Assembly: GCA_937927195.1 (NCBI GenBank)
Contig: CALBCY010000233.1
Location: 1-38,023, forward strand
Direction: 5' to 3'
Length of the DNA: 38,023 nucleotides
Origin: an uncultured Chitinophagales bacterium
Lineage (GTDB): Bacteria; Bacteroidota; Bacteroidia; Chitinophagales; UBA2359
Every line of letters starts with the position of its first letter. Position 1 is the stretch's first letter. The notes beneath the pieces are model-generated. The model searched no databases and was not told the origin of the DNA. It saw only the letters and a list, made by a program, of their open reading frames with translations. Positions 8,601 to 17,675 of this stretch are shown here, one piece after another. Position numbers and translations under genes: made by a program.

Positions 8601-11600
8601 GTAATTATGAAAGTATAAGAAGGACCCATATTTCCAATATTTGCTACATTAACTATGGCATCTTGGCCATCGCCCGTACAAACTGTCGTTTCGCTATTGG
8701 TCGTAATGATTCCAGCTAGTAATACAATACAAGAGCCATCATCATTTGTAGCATTAGGATCATAGTTGCAAGCGACTGGTATCGTACAACCATCTCCATC
8801 ACATGGAGCGAAGGTACATGATCCATCGTCGCAACCTGCAGCTGCATCATAGTTACAGGCTGTTGCATCTGTACAACCTGCCGTTTCACGAACAACCGCT
8901 ACTGAATTTGACAATTCGAAGCAGCCTGTAATATCCGCAACAAGATCTGTTGCTGGAAGAGCGATCGTTTCATAGGCAACTCCCCAGATCAAACAAGTTC
9001 CCGCTGGCGCGCCTTCTAAATTAAAGCTTCCAGTATCGTTTGAGCCAAGAATTGTTGTCGCTGTTCCGTCTGTTATTATATAAGTATAAGATGGGCCTGC
9101 ATTGCCTGTAACCGTTACGGCTACTATTGCATCTTCTCCATCTCCACTACATACTGTTGTTTCGTCTGTTGTTGAAATAAGCCCTGCTGCAATTAGCACA
9201 CAAGAGTCATCGTTACAATTTGCAGTTGCATTGTAATTACAAGCTGCTGGGTCGGTACAACCCTGAATAATTGCAACATCAATTTCACAAGAACAAGTAG
9301 TAGGATTCCATACTGTCAAATCGCCTAAAGTACAATCGCTATTGCAAGTTGAATTATAAGGTTCACAAGAACCATCATCTCCGTCAGCAGTCGCATCATA
9401 ATTTGGAGCGCAAGGATCCGTACAACCTGCATTACATGGAGCAAATGTACAAGAGCCATCATCACAAGCAGCTTCTGAATCGTAGTTACAAGCCGTTGCA
9501 TCTGTACAACCCGCCATTTCACGAACAACAGCCACTGAATTAGATAATTCGTAACATCCAGTTATGTCAGCAACCAAGTTGGTTGGTATGTTTATAGTTT
9601 CATAAGCAATTCCCCAAATAAGGCAAGTACCTGCAGGAGCGCCTTCTAAGTTGAAGCTTCCTGTATCATTAGAACCTAAAATTGTCGTTGCAGTTCCATC
9701 TGTTATTATATAAGTATAAGAAGGTCCAGCATTACCGCTTGGTGTAACAGCAACTATTGCATCCTGACCGTCTCCAGAACAAACAGTTGTTTCGTCGGTT
9801 GTTGAAATCGTTCCTGCATCAATCAACACACAAGAATCATCATCGCAATTGGCATTTACATCATAATTACAAGCCAAAGGATCCGTACAACCCTGGAAGA
9901 CAATAACATCAATTTCACAAGAACAAGTAGCAGCATTCCATACCGTTAAATCACCCAAAGCGCATTCACTGTTACAAGTTGTATTGTAAACCTCACATGA
10001 ACCATCCTCTCCATCTGCAGTTGCATCAAAGTTTGGTGCGCATGGATCAGTACAACCTGGATTACATGGAGCGAAAGTACAAGAATTGTCATCACAATTG
10101 GCAGCTGCATCAAAGTTACAAGCTGTTGCATCAGTACAACCTTGAACAATTGTAAGATCAACTTCACAAGAACAAGTAGCAGGATTCCATATTGTTAAAT
10201 CACCCAATGTACAGTCACTGTTACAAGTTGAATTGTAAGGCTGACATGAACCATCGTCTCCATCTGCAGTTGCATCAAAGTTTGGTGCACATGGATCAGT
10301 ACATCCAGGATTACAAGGAGCGAAAGTACAAGAGCTGTCCTCACAATTGGCAGCTGGGTCATAGTTACAAGCTGTTGCATCTGTGCAACCTAAAACGCTT
10401 ACAACATCCACTTCACAAGAGCAAGTAGCCGCATTCCATACTGTTAAATCACCATCAGTACATTCGCTGTTACAAGTTGTATTGTAAGGCTGGCATGAAC
10501 CATCATCAGAATCAGCATCTGGGTTATAGTTTGGTGCACATGCATCAGTACAACCTTCTATCGTAAAGACACAAGAGTTGTCATCGCAATTTGCATTATT
10601 ATTATAATTGACAGCAGTTGGGTCAGTACAACCCAAAACTGTTACAACATCAATTTCACAAGAACAAGTAGCAGCATTCCATACTGTCAAATCACCAGCC
10701 GTACAATCACTGTTGCAGGTAGAATCGTAAGCTTGGCATGAACCGTCATCTCCGTCTGCAGTTGCATCAAAGTTGGGAGCACATGGATCCGTACAACCTG
10801 GATTGCAAGGCGCAAAAGTACAAGAACTGTCATCACAATTGGCAGCGGGATCGAAGTTACAAGCCGTTGCATCTGTACAACCACTTATTGTAGCCTCCTC
10901 CAAGACACATTCACAAGTATTGTTGTCCCAAACAAATGCACCTCCATTGGTACACACATCTGTATCACAAGCAGTTTCCAAAATACATGAATCATCATCA
11001 ACAGCAGCAGTTGGATCGTAATTACAAGCCAAAGGATCTGTACAACCAGGCGTACAAACATTAGAAATTGAACCCTGGTTTCCTTTCCATGCGTTGACAT
11101 TTCCAGAACCCAAAGTTGTTATTTGGTTTCCTACGTTTATTCCTTGAGAGTTTGGTGCAGTAAATGGATCATCCGGTTCCATTAAAGTTATTGTTTCAGA
11201 ACAACCAGTATTACAGAAAGAGAACAATGATTCTTCTGTACCTGTTTGATAATTAATATCTGTTGTTCCCAAACTAGTTAAGCCGATACTGATGTAATCG
11301 AAGCCAGGATTTTCAGAAGGAGCAATCACTGTCGAATTATTCGACCAGTTTCCATTTATGCTTTGAAGATTTGTAATACTAAAAGTTCCTGTTGGTACCA
11401 ACAGTGTCACCTGAGCAGTTGCTGTTATTCTTTCAGCACCGTTCCAAGTAATATCAGAAATCAAAGATACTTCATAACAGTTATCTCCTAGATCAGAAAG
11501 GACATAAGTAATGGGAGGATTCTGGCAAGAACCATTGTCACAATTTGCAGCCGGATTGTAATTCAATGCTTCCGGGTCTGTACAACCTTGAACAGCATTA

Positions 11601-13060
11601 CAGGGTTCCGGGCAAGCCGCAATTGGGAAATCACATGAACCATCGTCACAGTTTGCATTAGCATCAAAATTACAAGCAGTAGCGTCAGTGCAACCTTCTA
11701 GGGTTGCCTCTGCCAACTCACAAGCACAATTGTTGCTATCCCAAGCAAATACTCCTCCATTGGTACATGGATTGGTATCACACACGATTTCAAAGACACA
11801 AGAACCGTCATTACAGTTCGCTGACGGGTTATAATTACAAGCATTTGAGCTTGTACAACCTTCAACCGTTACAATCGTTGTTTCACAAGAACAAGTAGCA
11901 GGATTCCATTCTTGGATATCCCCTGCTGAACAATTGGTATTACAGGTAGTATTGTAAAATTCACAGCTTCCATCATCAACGTTGGCTTGTGGACTGTAAT
12001 TTGGTGAACATTGATCAGTACAACCCAGGTTAATCACAAACAAACCAACAGCATCCTCATCATCTTCGCTTTGATCACCATTGTCATTATTTGGACTAGA
12101 ATCATTGTCATTTTGACCAGCTGCAGTAACTTGAGCTGTATTCGTAAAAGATCCAGCATTTCCAGGAGAAACATTAATATTCAAAACAGCTGTATCTCCC
12201 GGAGCAATAGTTCCAACAGTCCAATTACTGGTATTGTTAGAATAAGAACCTTGAGAAGCTGTACTTCCAGTATAGTTTAGACCATTGGGAAGCTGATCCT
12301 GAACAGTTACTCCAGTCGCATCATTGGCTCCATCGTTCCATACAGCAATTTGATAACAAACCTCCTCCTCTAATAAAACATCAGCACCTGGCTGAGCATA
12401 TCGACAATCTCTTACCGTAACCAAATCATTTGGAGTTCCAACAACAATGTTAACTTTGTTTTGGCCAGAAGAACCATCAACAGCACTATTCACAGTGTAA
12501 AGGAATTCTACAACTCCTTGATAAAATTGATTTGGCTCAAAAAATATTTTACCATTCTGAACATAAACCGTTCCTGTTCCACCAACTGGAAATAAAACAA
12601 TTGAAAGAGAATTGGGATCTTCGTTTACATCGTTTAATAAGACATCCAATTCATAGACAGGTTGTTGCCCAGCAGTATATCTTGGTACAACATAAAGATC
12701 TTCGCAAGCGAAGAAATCATTTCCATCACCAATTTGAACATCATTTTCAACTTGTTGGCAATCTGCAGGATCGTTTTGATTGCAGACCAAATAGGTGAAA
12801 GTATCTGATATAGGAGGAACTACCCCTGGGTTGGGAACATAATTAAAAGTACCATCATTGTTTATGCTAACCGTTCCAAACTGAGGCTGAAAAGCGATGG
12901 AAACAGTGCTCGTATTGGCATTGTAATCATTTGATGCTCCTTCTAGATAAATAGAACCAACCTTAATTGATTTATCAAGCTCTAGGTCTATTTGAGCAGA
13001 TATTTGCCCAAAACAGGACAATATGAAGAACAAAAGAAAATTGTAAATATTCTTATTCAT
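5618..13060 (-). CDS. Giant secreted Cys/Asp-rich repeat protein with type A T9SS sorting domain
   Basis: The protein has 2480 residues. A signal peptide (about 1-22, ending ISA) is followed by two cadherin-like/tandem-type Ig domains (about 30-205) and a DUF11-like domain (about 210-340) with an acidic tail. Residues of about 345-2200 hold 33 copies, by my count, of the motif GCTD-x2-ACNYD-x2-A-x2-DDGSC. Four copies of a roughly 100-residue insert domain interrupt the repeats. A Fn3-like region follows. The C-terminus (YPIPAVDVLNIEF to YPSGYYLIKL) is a T9SS type A sorting domain, so the protein should cross the outer membrane through T9SS and be anchored or released. The Asp-rich, Cys-rich motifs suggest a disulfide-stabilised, possibly Ca-binding rod, which is inference. 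The enzymatic role is unknown and adhesion or matrix function is likely. The gene is monocistronic with tandem terminators. The ATG at 13060 leads straight into the signal peptide. Confidence 0.9.
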   Translation of the reverse strand: MNKNIYNFLLFFILSCFGQISAQIDLELDKSIKVGSIYLEGASNDYNANTSTVSIAFQPQFGTVSINNDGTFNYVPNPGVVPPISDTFTYLVCNQNDPADCQQVENDVQIGDGNDFFACEDLYVVPRYTAGQQPVYELDVLLNDVNEDPNSLSIVLFPVGGTGTVYVQNGKIFFEPNQFYQGVVEFLYTVNSAVDGSSGQNKVNIVVGTPNDLVTVRDCRYAQPGADVLLEEEVCYQIAVWNDGANDATGVTVQDQLPNGLNYTGSTASQGSYSNNTSNWTVGTIAPGDTAVLNINVSPGNAGSFTNTAQVTAAGQNDNDSSPNNDNGDQSEDDEDAVGLFVINLGCTDQCSPNYSPQANVDDGSCEFYNTTCNTNCSAGDIQEWNPATCSCETTIVTVEGCTSSNACNYNPSANCNDGSCVFEIVCDTNPCTNGGVFAWDSNNCACELAEATLEGCTDATACNFDANANCDDGSCDFPIAACPEPCNAVQGCTDPEALNYNPAANCDNGSCQNPPITYVLSDLGDNCYEVSLISDITWNGAERITATAQVTLLVPTGTFSITNLQSINGNWSNNSTVIAPSENPGFDYISIGLTSLGTTDINYQTGTEESLFSFCNTGCSETITLMEPDDPFTAPNSQGINVGNQITTLGSGNVNAWKGNQGSISNVCTPGCTDPLACNYDPTAAVDDDSCILETACDTDVCTNGGAFVWDNNTCECVLEEATISGCTDATACNFDPAANCDDSSCTFAPCNPGCTDPCAPNFDATADGDDGSCQAYDSTCNSDCTAGDLTVWNAATCSCEIDVVTVLGCTDPTAVNYNNNANCDDNSCVFTIEGCTDACAPNYNPDADSDDGSCQPYNTTCNSECTDGDLTVWNAATCSCEVDVVSVLGCTDATACNYDPAANCEDSSCTFAPCNPGCTDPCAPNFDATADGDDGSCQPYNSTCNSDCTLGDLTIWNPATCSCEVDLTIVQGCTDATACNFDAAANCDDNSCTFAPCNPGCTDPCAPNFDATADGEDGSCEVYNTTCNSECALGDLTVWNAATCSCEIDVIVFQGCTDPLACNYDVNANCDDDSCVLIDAGTISTTDETTVCSGDGQDAIVAVTPSGNAGPSYTYIITDGTATTILGSNDTGSFNLEGAPAGTCLIWGIAYETINIPTNLVADITGCYELSNSVAVVREMAGCTDATACNYDSEAACDDGSCTFAPCNAGCTDPCAPNYDATADGDDGSCEPYNSTCNSDCTLGDLTVWNPTTCSCEIDVAIIQGCTDPAACNYNATANCNDDSCVLIAAGLISTTDETTVCSGDGEDAIVAVTVTGNAGPSYTYIITDGTATTILGSNDTGSFNLEGAPAGTCLIWGVAYETIALPATDLVADITGCFELSNSVAVVRETAGCTDATACNYDAAAGCDDGSCTFAPCDGDGCTIPVACNYDPNATNDDGSCIVLLAGIITTNSETTVCTGDGQDAIVNVANIGNMGPSYTFIITDETATTILGSNQTGTFNLEGAPAGTCLIWGIAHDDLNIPTDQVADLTGCFELTNSIAVVREAAGCTDATACNYDAAAGCDDGSCTFAPCDGDGCTDPTACNYDAAATNDDGSCILLDGGTISTTDETTVCSGDGEDAIVAVTVTGNAGPSYTYIITDGTATTILGSNDTGSFNLEGAPAGTCLIWGVAYETIALPATDLVADITGCFELSNSVAVVRETAGCTDATACNYDAAAGCDDGSCTFAPCAPGCTDPCAANFDASADEDDGSCEAYDMTCNTDCALGDITVWDANTCSCIVETATSLGCTDATACNYNPFANCDNGSCEFVGCAGGCTDPCAPNYDATADVNDGSCELYDSICNDDCTLGDITEWNAATCSCELVSESIAGCTLPDACNYDAAANCDDGSCAFAPCNPGCTDPCAANFDSNADENDGSCEAYDSTCNDDCTLGAITEWNPVSCSCEVVEESILGCTNIDACNFDPAATCNDGTCTFAPCAPGCTDPCASNYDPDAIENDGSCLAYDTSCNTDCTVGDLEEWNATTCSCEVSEATVSGCTNSQACNYDPAANCDDDSCFFTDCVPGCTDPCAANYDSAAQSDDGTCEAYDATCNQDCSLGNIQIWDAETCACVDDVISVLGCNDLTACNYDPAANCDDGSCTFAPCNPGCTDACAPNYDPTAESDDGSCVAYNDFCNTDCENGPITVWDTSTCSCIPDPVNPCNALAEICGDFEVIHAALCSPSKEEYDVLLTFDGNGEYIITNNVNGSVIGPLSLFNLTIGPFDVGTGYSFTVELAGLPECAIEFGQTLIDCQTTNVEMLRFDGEVLAEGNELNWATATEEDAKYFILEHSLNGYDFSEIAEIDAVGNSNTIQSYNYLHNTKASGIHYYRLLEVDVFGNIATRTRVISLERTAVFGITEIYPIPAVDVLNIEFDAEEAEEFEMTIMDVTGKEMAKTTIQANQGQNLIKLDVQAYPSGYYLIKLSNGRNTLVEKFINN
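6460..12030 (-). repeat. 33-copy 21-residue Cys/Asp motif array in two alternating forms
   Basis: Form A has Cys at motif positions 2, 8, 16 and 21 (GCTDATACNYD then AANCDDGSC). Form B has Cys at 2, 6 and 21 (GCTDPCAPNFD then ADGDDGSC). A is usually followed by a short TFAPCNP spacer and then B. B is followed by a linker with TCN-x-DC-x2-GD, a Trp, and TCSCE. One full A-spacer-B-linker unit is about 83 residues (249 bases) and holds 12 Cys, an even number allowing six disulfides. The DNA shows the same period on the minus strand. Confidence 0.9.
7860..9815 (-). repeat. Four copies of a roughly 100-residue insert domain within the Cys-rich array
   Basis: Copies lie at about 9515-9815, 8880-9185, 8425-8715 and 7928-8250. 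Each begins near ISTTDETTVCSGDG, contains SYTYIITDGTATTILG and FNLEGAPAGTCLIWG, and ends near ELSNSVAVVRE before the next GCTD motif. The copies at 8880-9185 and 7928-8250 are almost identical at the DNA level. By eye I count about nine differences over about 310 bases, including synonymous ones. The other two are more diverged. Confidence 0.88.
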
Positions 13061-13802
13061 AGTAATTGATATTTTCTAGCAAATGCATTTAATTATATGT
13101 TAGAGGGGACCCATTGATTAAAATGGAAAACATACATTTTGGCGCAGCGGAAAAGATTATAAAAAAATCAAACCACAATAAAATTAGTAATGAGGGGGAA
13201 GACCTATATTAAATTATATTTAATTGAGATGCATATTCTCTTGATCATAAACAGATCAAGATTCTAACAAATTTCATCAAAAATAATTTCCATAAAAATA
13301 GCTCTATAAAAACTACTAAAATGTGCAATTTATGACAAAATAAAAATTAGACAGTGCGATGCGTGAGTATTGGGAAGGTATAAAATATCAACAAATATAG
13401 CTGTAATTAGACAATCAAACAAAATATTTCGAAAACAGATTTACATTTTCAAAATTGACAAACTTAAGTACTTGATTACTAATTTACTATTAAAATAAAA
13501 GTTAAAATTAAATACATTCCTGTAATTTTTCAGACATATATTAGAAGCAATAGTAACATAATTTTCGAGATAAACACTTAGATAATATTGATCTAAAAAC
13601 TCGAATCACTGCATGCTTCTGTACTTTGCTGAATGTGAGGGACTTCAATTACAAAATCTGATTTCTGAAATGAAATTTTATTTCAATCATCCACATCACT
13701 CATCACTTTCATCACCCAAAACTTTAATAAATGACTTCTAATCTTTTGGTAGCTTAATCTTCCAAACAGCCGTTCAAATACTTGAGCAATGAATAACATA
13801 AA
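13061..13802. other. Intergenic region upstream of the giant Cys-rich gene
   Basis: This region and the repeats beside it make a 904-base gap with no supportable gene. The minus-strand promoter of the giant gene should lie within about 150 bases of 13060. The best -7 candidates there (for example TATGTTTT near 13120) are imperfect, so none is called. Confidence 0.4.
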
Positions 13803-13868
13803 CATTGAATAAACATTGAATAGGCATTGAATAGACATTGACTAATCATTGACTAATCATTGAAACCC
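13803..13868. repeat. 11-bp tandem repeat, six units
   Basis: Six head-to-tail 11-mers each begin CATTGA: CATTGAATAAA, CATTGAATAGG, CATTGAATAGA, CATTGACTAAT twice, and CATTGAAACCC. The 11-base period is near one DNA helical turn. It lies about 100 bases beyond the end of the efflux pump gene. Function is unknown. Confidence 0.85.
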
Positions 13869-13928
13869 AAGCATCAAAAGACCACAGAATATATTACGTT
13901 TTTAATCTAAAATTGATTTGTAAAGTTA

Positions 13929-13961
13929 CAACCATGATTCAACCATGCTTCAACCATGTTT
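13929..13961. repeat. Second 11-bp tandem repeat, three units
   Basis: Three units, CAACCATGATT, CAACCATGCTT and CAACCATGTTT, are followed by a degenerate fourth, CAATCAAGCGG. The array directly abuts the stop codon of the RND pump gene at 13965. Its period matches the array at 13803-13868, but its sequence differs. Confidence 0.85.
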
Positions 13962-13964
13962 CAA

Positions 13965-16900
13965 TCAAGCGGTATTTAATCCACGTCCAAAGAAGAGGCT
14001 CATCATTCTATCAAAAATCAGATACATAACTGGAACAATTACCAGTGTTAGGAATGTTGCGAATATCAACCCAAATATGACTGTCCAAGCCATTGGTCCC
14101 CAGAAAATGACATTGTCGCCACCAAAGTAAATACCGGGCGTAAAATCTCTAAGTAATCCTCCAAAATCAATATTAAATCCAACAGCCAAAGGAATCAATC
14201 CAAGAACGGTCGTTATAGCAGTCAATAAAACTGGTCTCAAACGAGTCGCACCACTTTCAACAATCGCGTCCACCACTTGATCTTTGGTCATTCTGGTATC
14301 ACTAGACAAAGCCAATTCCTTTCGCTGCCTTTGCCGGACGAGATTGGTGTAATCAATTAGAACGATTGCGTTGTTTACCACAATTCCAGCCAGTGAGATA
14401 ATTCCGATTCCTGTCATCATAATTATAAAATCCCATCTCAAGAATGCATAGCCCAAGAATACTCCAATGGTACTGAACAAAACAGACATCAAGATGATGG
14501 CTGGCATGATGATGGAATTGAATTGAGAAACGATGATTAAAAAGATTAATCCAACAGCAATGATCAATGCCTTCATCAAAAACGCCGCAGTCTCCTCTTG
14601 CTCTTCCTGCTCTCCAGTGAATCTAACACTGTAACCTTCAGGCAAACTGTAATCTTCCATTAATTCACGATAGCTGTCAACGATTTCTTTTCCATAGTAT
14701 CCATCCAAAACATTGGCAGTCAAAGCCACCACTCTTTGTAAGTCTTTTCTCTTTACAGATCCGATGGTCGATTTATTTTCAACATCTGCAACAGCTGAAA
14801 CTGGTATCTGAACGATTCGTCCATTGCTTTGATTTTTGAAAGTAATTTTTTGGTTCAAGACTGCTCCAACATCGTAACGTTGTTCATCATTAAATCTTAA
14901 ATTGATTGGGTATTCATCTTCCCCATCCTTGTATTGTGAAATTTCTTTTCCAAAAACTGCTGTCCTAATATCAGATGCAATCATACCAGTAGAGAGTCCA
15001 TATCTTCTGGCCTTATCCCTATCAATATTTATCAACATTTCTGGCTTGTCTTTTTCTAAATTAATTTTTAATTCGTCAATTCCTTCGCCACCTTCATTGG
15101 TTAAATAAGTCTTTACTTCATCCGCAATGCTGATTAATGTTGCATAATCATCTCCAATCAATTCTACATTGACAGGTGGACCAGTTGGTGGACCATTTCG
15201 TTCCTTCTCTATGACGATCGTCGCACCAGGAAAACCAGTCAAGGATTCGCGGACCTCTTCCATAACATCCGTTGTTGAAACTCCCTTACGTTTGACATAT
15301 TCCAAAAAGAAAATTGAAACCCTAGATTTGTTCGGAGTGGCACTGGTGTTAAATCCATCCTGTGGATTCCCTGCTCCTTTCCCTACATTGGCTAAAACTG
15401 CTTCAACCATATACTCATATGGTTCCAAAACACCTATAACAATGTCCTCTATTTCTTGAGTCAAAGTATTGGTTTTTTCAATATCAGTGCCTATTGGGTA
15501 TTCAGAATAAATATAAACCTGGTTTGGCTCATTGTCTGGAAAGATGACCTGATTTAATTCCCTGGATCCCATAAATAATATAGATCCTATAAACAGAACG
15601 ATTGCTCCTAAAAAAAACAAATAAGGCATCACTGAGGAAAGGGCAAAGCGTAAAAACTTTTTATAAACCCATTCCAATCGAGGCATTACCTGAGTCAAAA
15701 ACAAATTGGACAAAGGTCTGAAAATGAAAGTTTGTATCAGAGACATTCCAGAGACTATTGCCATCAAACTACCCATCACTCTTGACAAGCCTGCGTTTTT
15801 ATTGAACTCAATTATTGAGAATGTTATTCCAAAAACCAGAAGTAAAAACAAAAATCCAAGAATACTTGGGTAATTGGTCTTGTTTGAAATTACATCAGGC
15901 CCAATCGACTTTCTGTTTTTAGTCCAAACAACCAAAGGCTTTACAACAAAAGTATACAACAGCAATAAAGCAAATCCACCAAAAAGGACAGAACCAACAA
16001 TTTTTGAAAACTTAAATGCGTCGTTAAAACCTACAAAATAAAACAAGCCAGCCAAAATTGCTGTAACCAAAGCCAAACTTAATACTCCACGATAATTAAC
16101 GGGATCATCAGGGCTTTCTACCTTCATGAATACAGAAGCAAGAACAGGGTTGACCACAAGACCAACAAACAAAGAGGAAGCAAGTACGATGATAAGAGTC
16201 ATTGGAAGAAACTTCATGAACTCGCCCATAATTCCATCCCAAAACAGCAAAGGTAAAAAGGCAGCCAATGTAGTAGCAGTAGATGCTATAATTGGCATGG
16301 CAACCTCTCCTACTCCTTCCTTAGCTGCTTGAATGGGGGGCAGCCCTTCTTGCATCAATCTATAAATATTTTCGACCACTACAATTCCGTTGTCTACCAA
16401 CATTCCCAATGCCAAGATCAACGAAAACAAAACCATCATATTTAAAGTCGCACCTGCAAATTGTAAAATGATGAATCCCATTAACATCGACAATGGAATG
16501 GCAATTCCAACAAAAGCAGCATTTCTCAAACCTAGAAAAAACAACAGGACCAATACAACCAAAATGACACCTGAAATAATACTATTCTCAAGATTATCGA
16601 CCATGTCTCTGGTCTGTTTCGAAGTATCATTGATCAATTGTACATTCAATTGCTCAGGAAAAATATCGGTTCCAGCTCTTGCAAGTAATTCTTTTACTTT
16701 ATCAGAAGCATCTAACAAATTAGTCCCACTTCTTTTAAGAATATCCAAGGTTACAACAGGCTTTTTATTGCCTCTTGAATAACTACTTGTTTCCTGGTAT
16801 CCAAAATCTACTTCAGCGATGTCTCTTAAATAAACAATGCTTTCTTTTTCATTTTTTACAATAACATTCTCTAATTCTTTGATATTGCTAAACTCTCCAA

Positions 16901-17609
16901 CAACTCTAATATTTCTCCTCAATCCATCCTGTAAAATATCACCTCCCGAAATGGTCAAATTCTCGCCGGCAATGGCTCCTTCAACATCTCGCATGGCCAT
17001 ATTCCTAGAGCTCAACTTATTTACATCTACTTTGATGGAGACTTCTTTTTCTTGGATACCGGCTATTTTTACGGATGAAATTTCAGAAAACTTCTCTATT
17101 TCATCCTGTAAATACTCAGCATATTCCTTTAAAATATCGATGTCTTCATAACCAGAAAGGTTAATATTCATTACAGGAAGATTTCCAAAATCCATTTTTC
17201 TAACAATTGGATCATTCGGCATATCATTCGGCAACTCTGAACGGTCAATCGCATCTTTGACCTCTCGCAAGGCCTTGTCTGGATCCACACTCAAATCAAA
17301 GACGACTACTATATTGGCAAAATCCTGAATCGAAGTACTGGTAACATCGTCCACACCAGTAATGGTATTGATTTCTTTTTCGATTGGTCGGGTTATCAAA
17401 TTCTCCATATCCAAAGGTGAATTTCCTGGATAAACTGCTGTCACAAATACTTGTGGAATGTTTATTTCAGGAAAATTTTCCTTAGGCATAGTTGTATAGG
17501 CAACAAGTCCCATCACTACGATCATGAAAATGATTACAAAAATGCTTGTACGATTGTCAATCGCCAAACTACTCAATTTAAAATCCCGGACCAACCTTTT
17601 TTCTTCCAT
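13965..17609 (-). CDS. RND-family efflux pump permease with extra central membrane segments
   Basis: This is the inner-membrane, proton-driven pump of a tripartite efflux system (AcrB/HAE1-like). From the ATG at 17609 it has 1214 residues, whereas AcrB-type pumps are near 1040. The N-terminus has the first helix followed by a long periplasmic loop (YPGNSPLDMENLITRPIE). The TM4 signature LGMLVDNGIVVVEN places the proton-relay Asp near residue 405, with Asn rather than a second Asp beside it. The C-terminal half has the family segments GYSVRFTGEQEEQ and MTGIGIISLAGIVVNNAIVLIDY. Residues of about 500-650, between TM6 and TM7, hold roughly 145 extra residues with about four hydrophobic helices. 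The frame is open to a TTG at 17639, but MEEKRLVRDFKLSSLAI is the natural N-terminus. It is the last gene of an operon with tetR, tolC-like and adaptor genes. Its substrate is unknown. Confidence 0.95.
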   Translation of the reverse strand: MEEKRLVRDFKLSSLAIDNRTSIFVIIFMIVVMGLVAYTTMPKENFPEINIPQVFVTAVYPGNSPLDMENLITRPIEKEINTITGVDDVTSTSIQDFANIVVVFDLSVDPDKALREVKDAIDRSELPNDMPNDPIVRKMDFGNLPVMNINLSGYEDIDILKEYAEYLQDEIEKFSEISSVKIAGIQEKEVSIKVDVNKLSSRNMAMRDVEGAIAGENLTISGGDILQDGLRRNIRVVGEFSNIKELENVIVKNEKESIVYLRDIAEVDFGYQETSSYSRGNKKPVVTLDILKRSGTNLLDASDKVKELLARAGTDIFPEQLNVQLINDTSKQTRDMVDNLENSIISGVILVVLVLLFFLGLRNAAFVGIAIPLSMLMGFIILQFAGATLNMMVLFSLILALGMLVDNGIVVVENIYRLMQEGLPPIQAAKEGVGEVAMPIIASTATTLAAFLPLLFWDGIMGEFMKFLPMTLIIVLASSLFVGLVVNPVLASVFMKVESPDDPVNYRGVLSLALVTAILAGLFYFVGFNDAFKFSKIVGSVLFGGFALLLLYTFVVKPLVVWTKNRKSIGPDVISNKTNYPSILGFLFLLLVFGITFSIIEFNKNAGLSRVMGSLMAIVSGMSLIQTFIFRPLSNLFLTQVMPRLEWVYKKFLRFALSSVMPYLFFLGAIVLFIGSILFMGSRELNQVIFPDNEPNQVYIYSEYPIGTDIEKTNTLTQEIEDIVIGVLEPYEYMVEAVLANVGKGAGNPQDGFNTSATPNKSRVSIFFLEYVKRKGVSTTDVMEEVRESLTGFPGATIVIEKERNGPPTGPPVNVELIGDDYATLISIADEVKTYLTNEGGEGIDELKINLEKDKPEMLINIDRDKARRYGLSTGMIASDIRTAVFGKEISQYKDGEDEYPINLRFNDEQRYDVGAVLNQKITFKNQSNGRIVQIPVSAVADVENKSTIGSVKRKDLQRVVALTANVLDGYYGKEIVDSYRELMEDYSLPEGYSVRFTGEQEEQEETAAFLMKALIIAVGLIFLIIVSQFNSIIMPAIILMSVLFSTIGVFLGYAFLRWDFIIMMTGIGIISLAGIVVNNAIVLIDYTNLVRQRQRKELALSSDTRMTKDQVVDAIVESGATRLRPVLLTAITTVLGLIPLAVGFNIDFGGLLRDFTPGIYFGGDNVIFWGPMAWTVIFGLIFATFLTLVIVPVMYLIFDRMMSLFFGRGLNTA

Positions 17610-17675
17610 CAATTCTTTTTTTGCAAAGACGCATAGCAATGTGTCTGGACTAAATAACTAATCAGTAATCTTTAC

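Noticed and set aside
6454..12798. Many 60-140 codon open frames on both strands within the giant Cys-rich gene
   Set aside because: They are out-of-frame or antisense readings of the same 249-base repeat, are rich in His, Lys, Met and Val, and resemble each other only because the underlying repeat is periodic.
13061..13964. A mobile element or attachment site in the 904-base gap
   Set aside because: No integrase, transposase, tRNA or terminal inverted repeats are present, only short tandem arrays.
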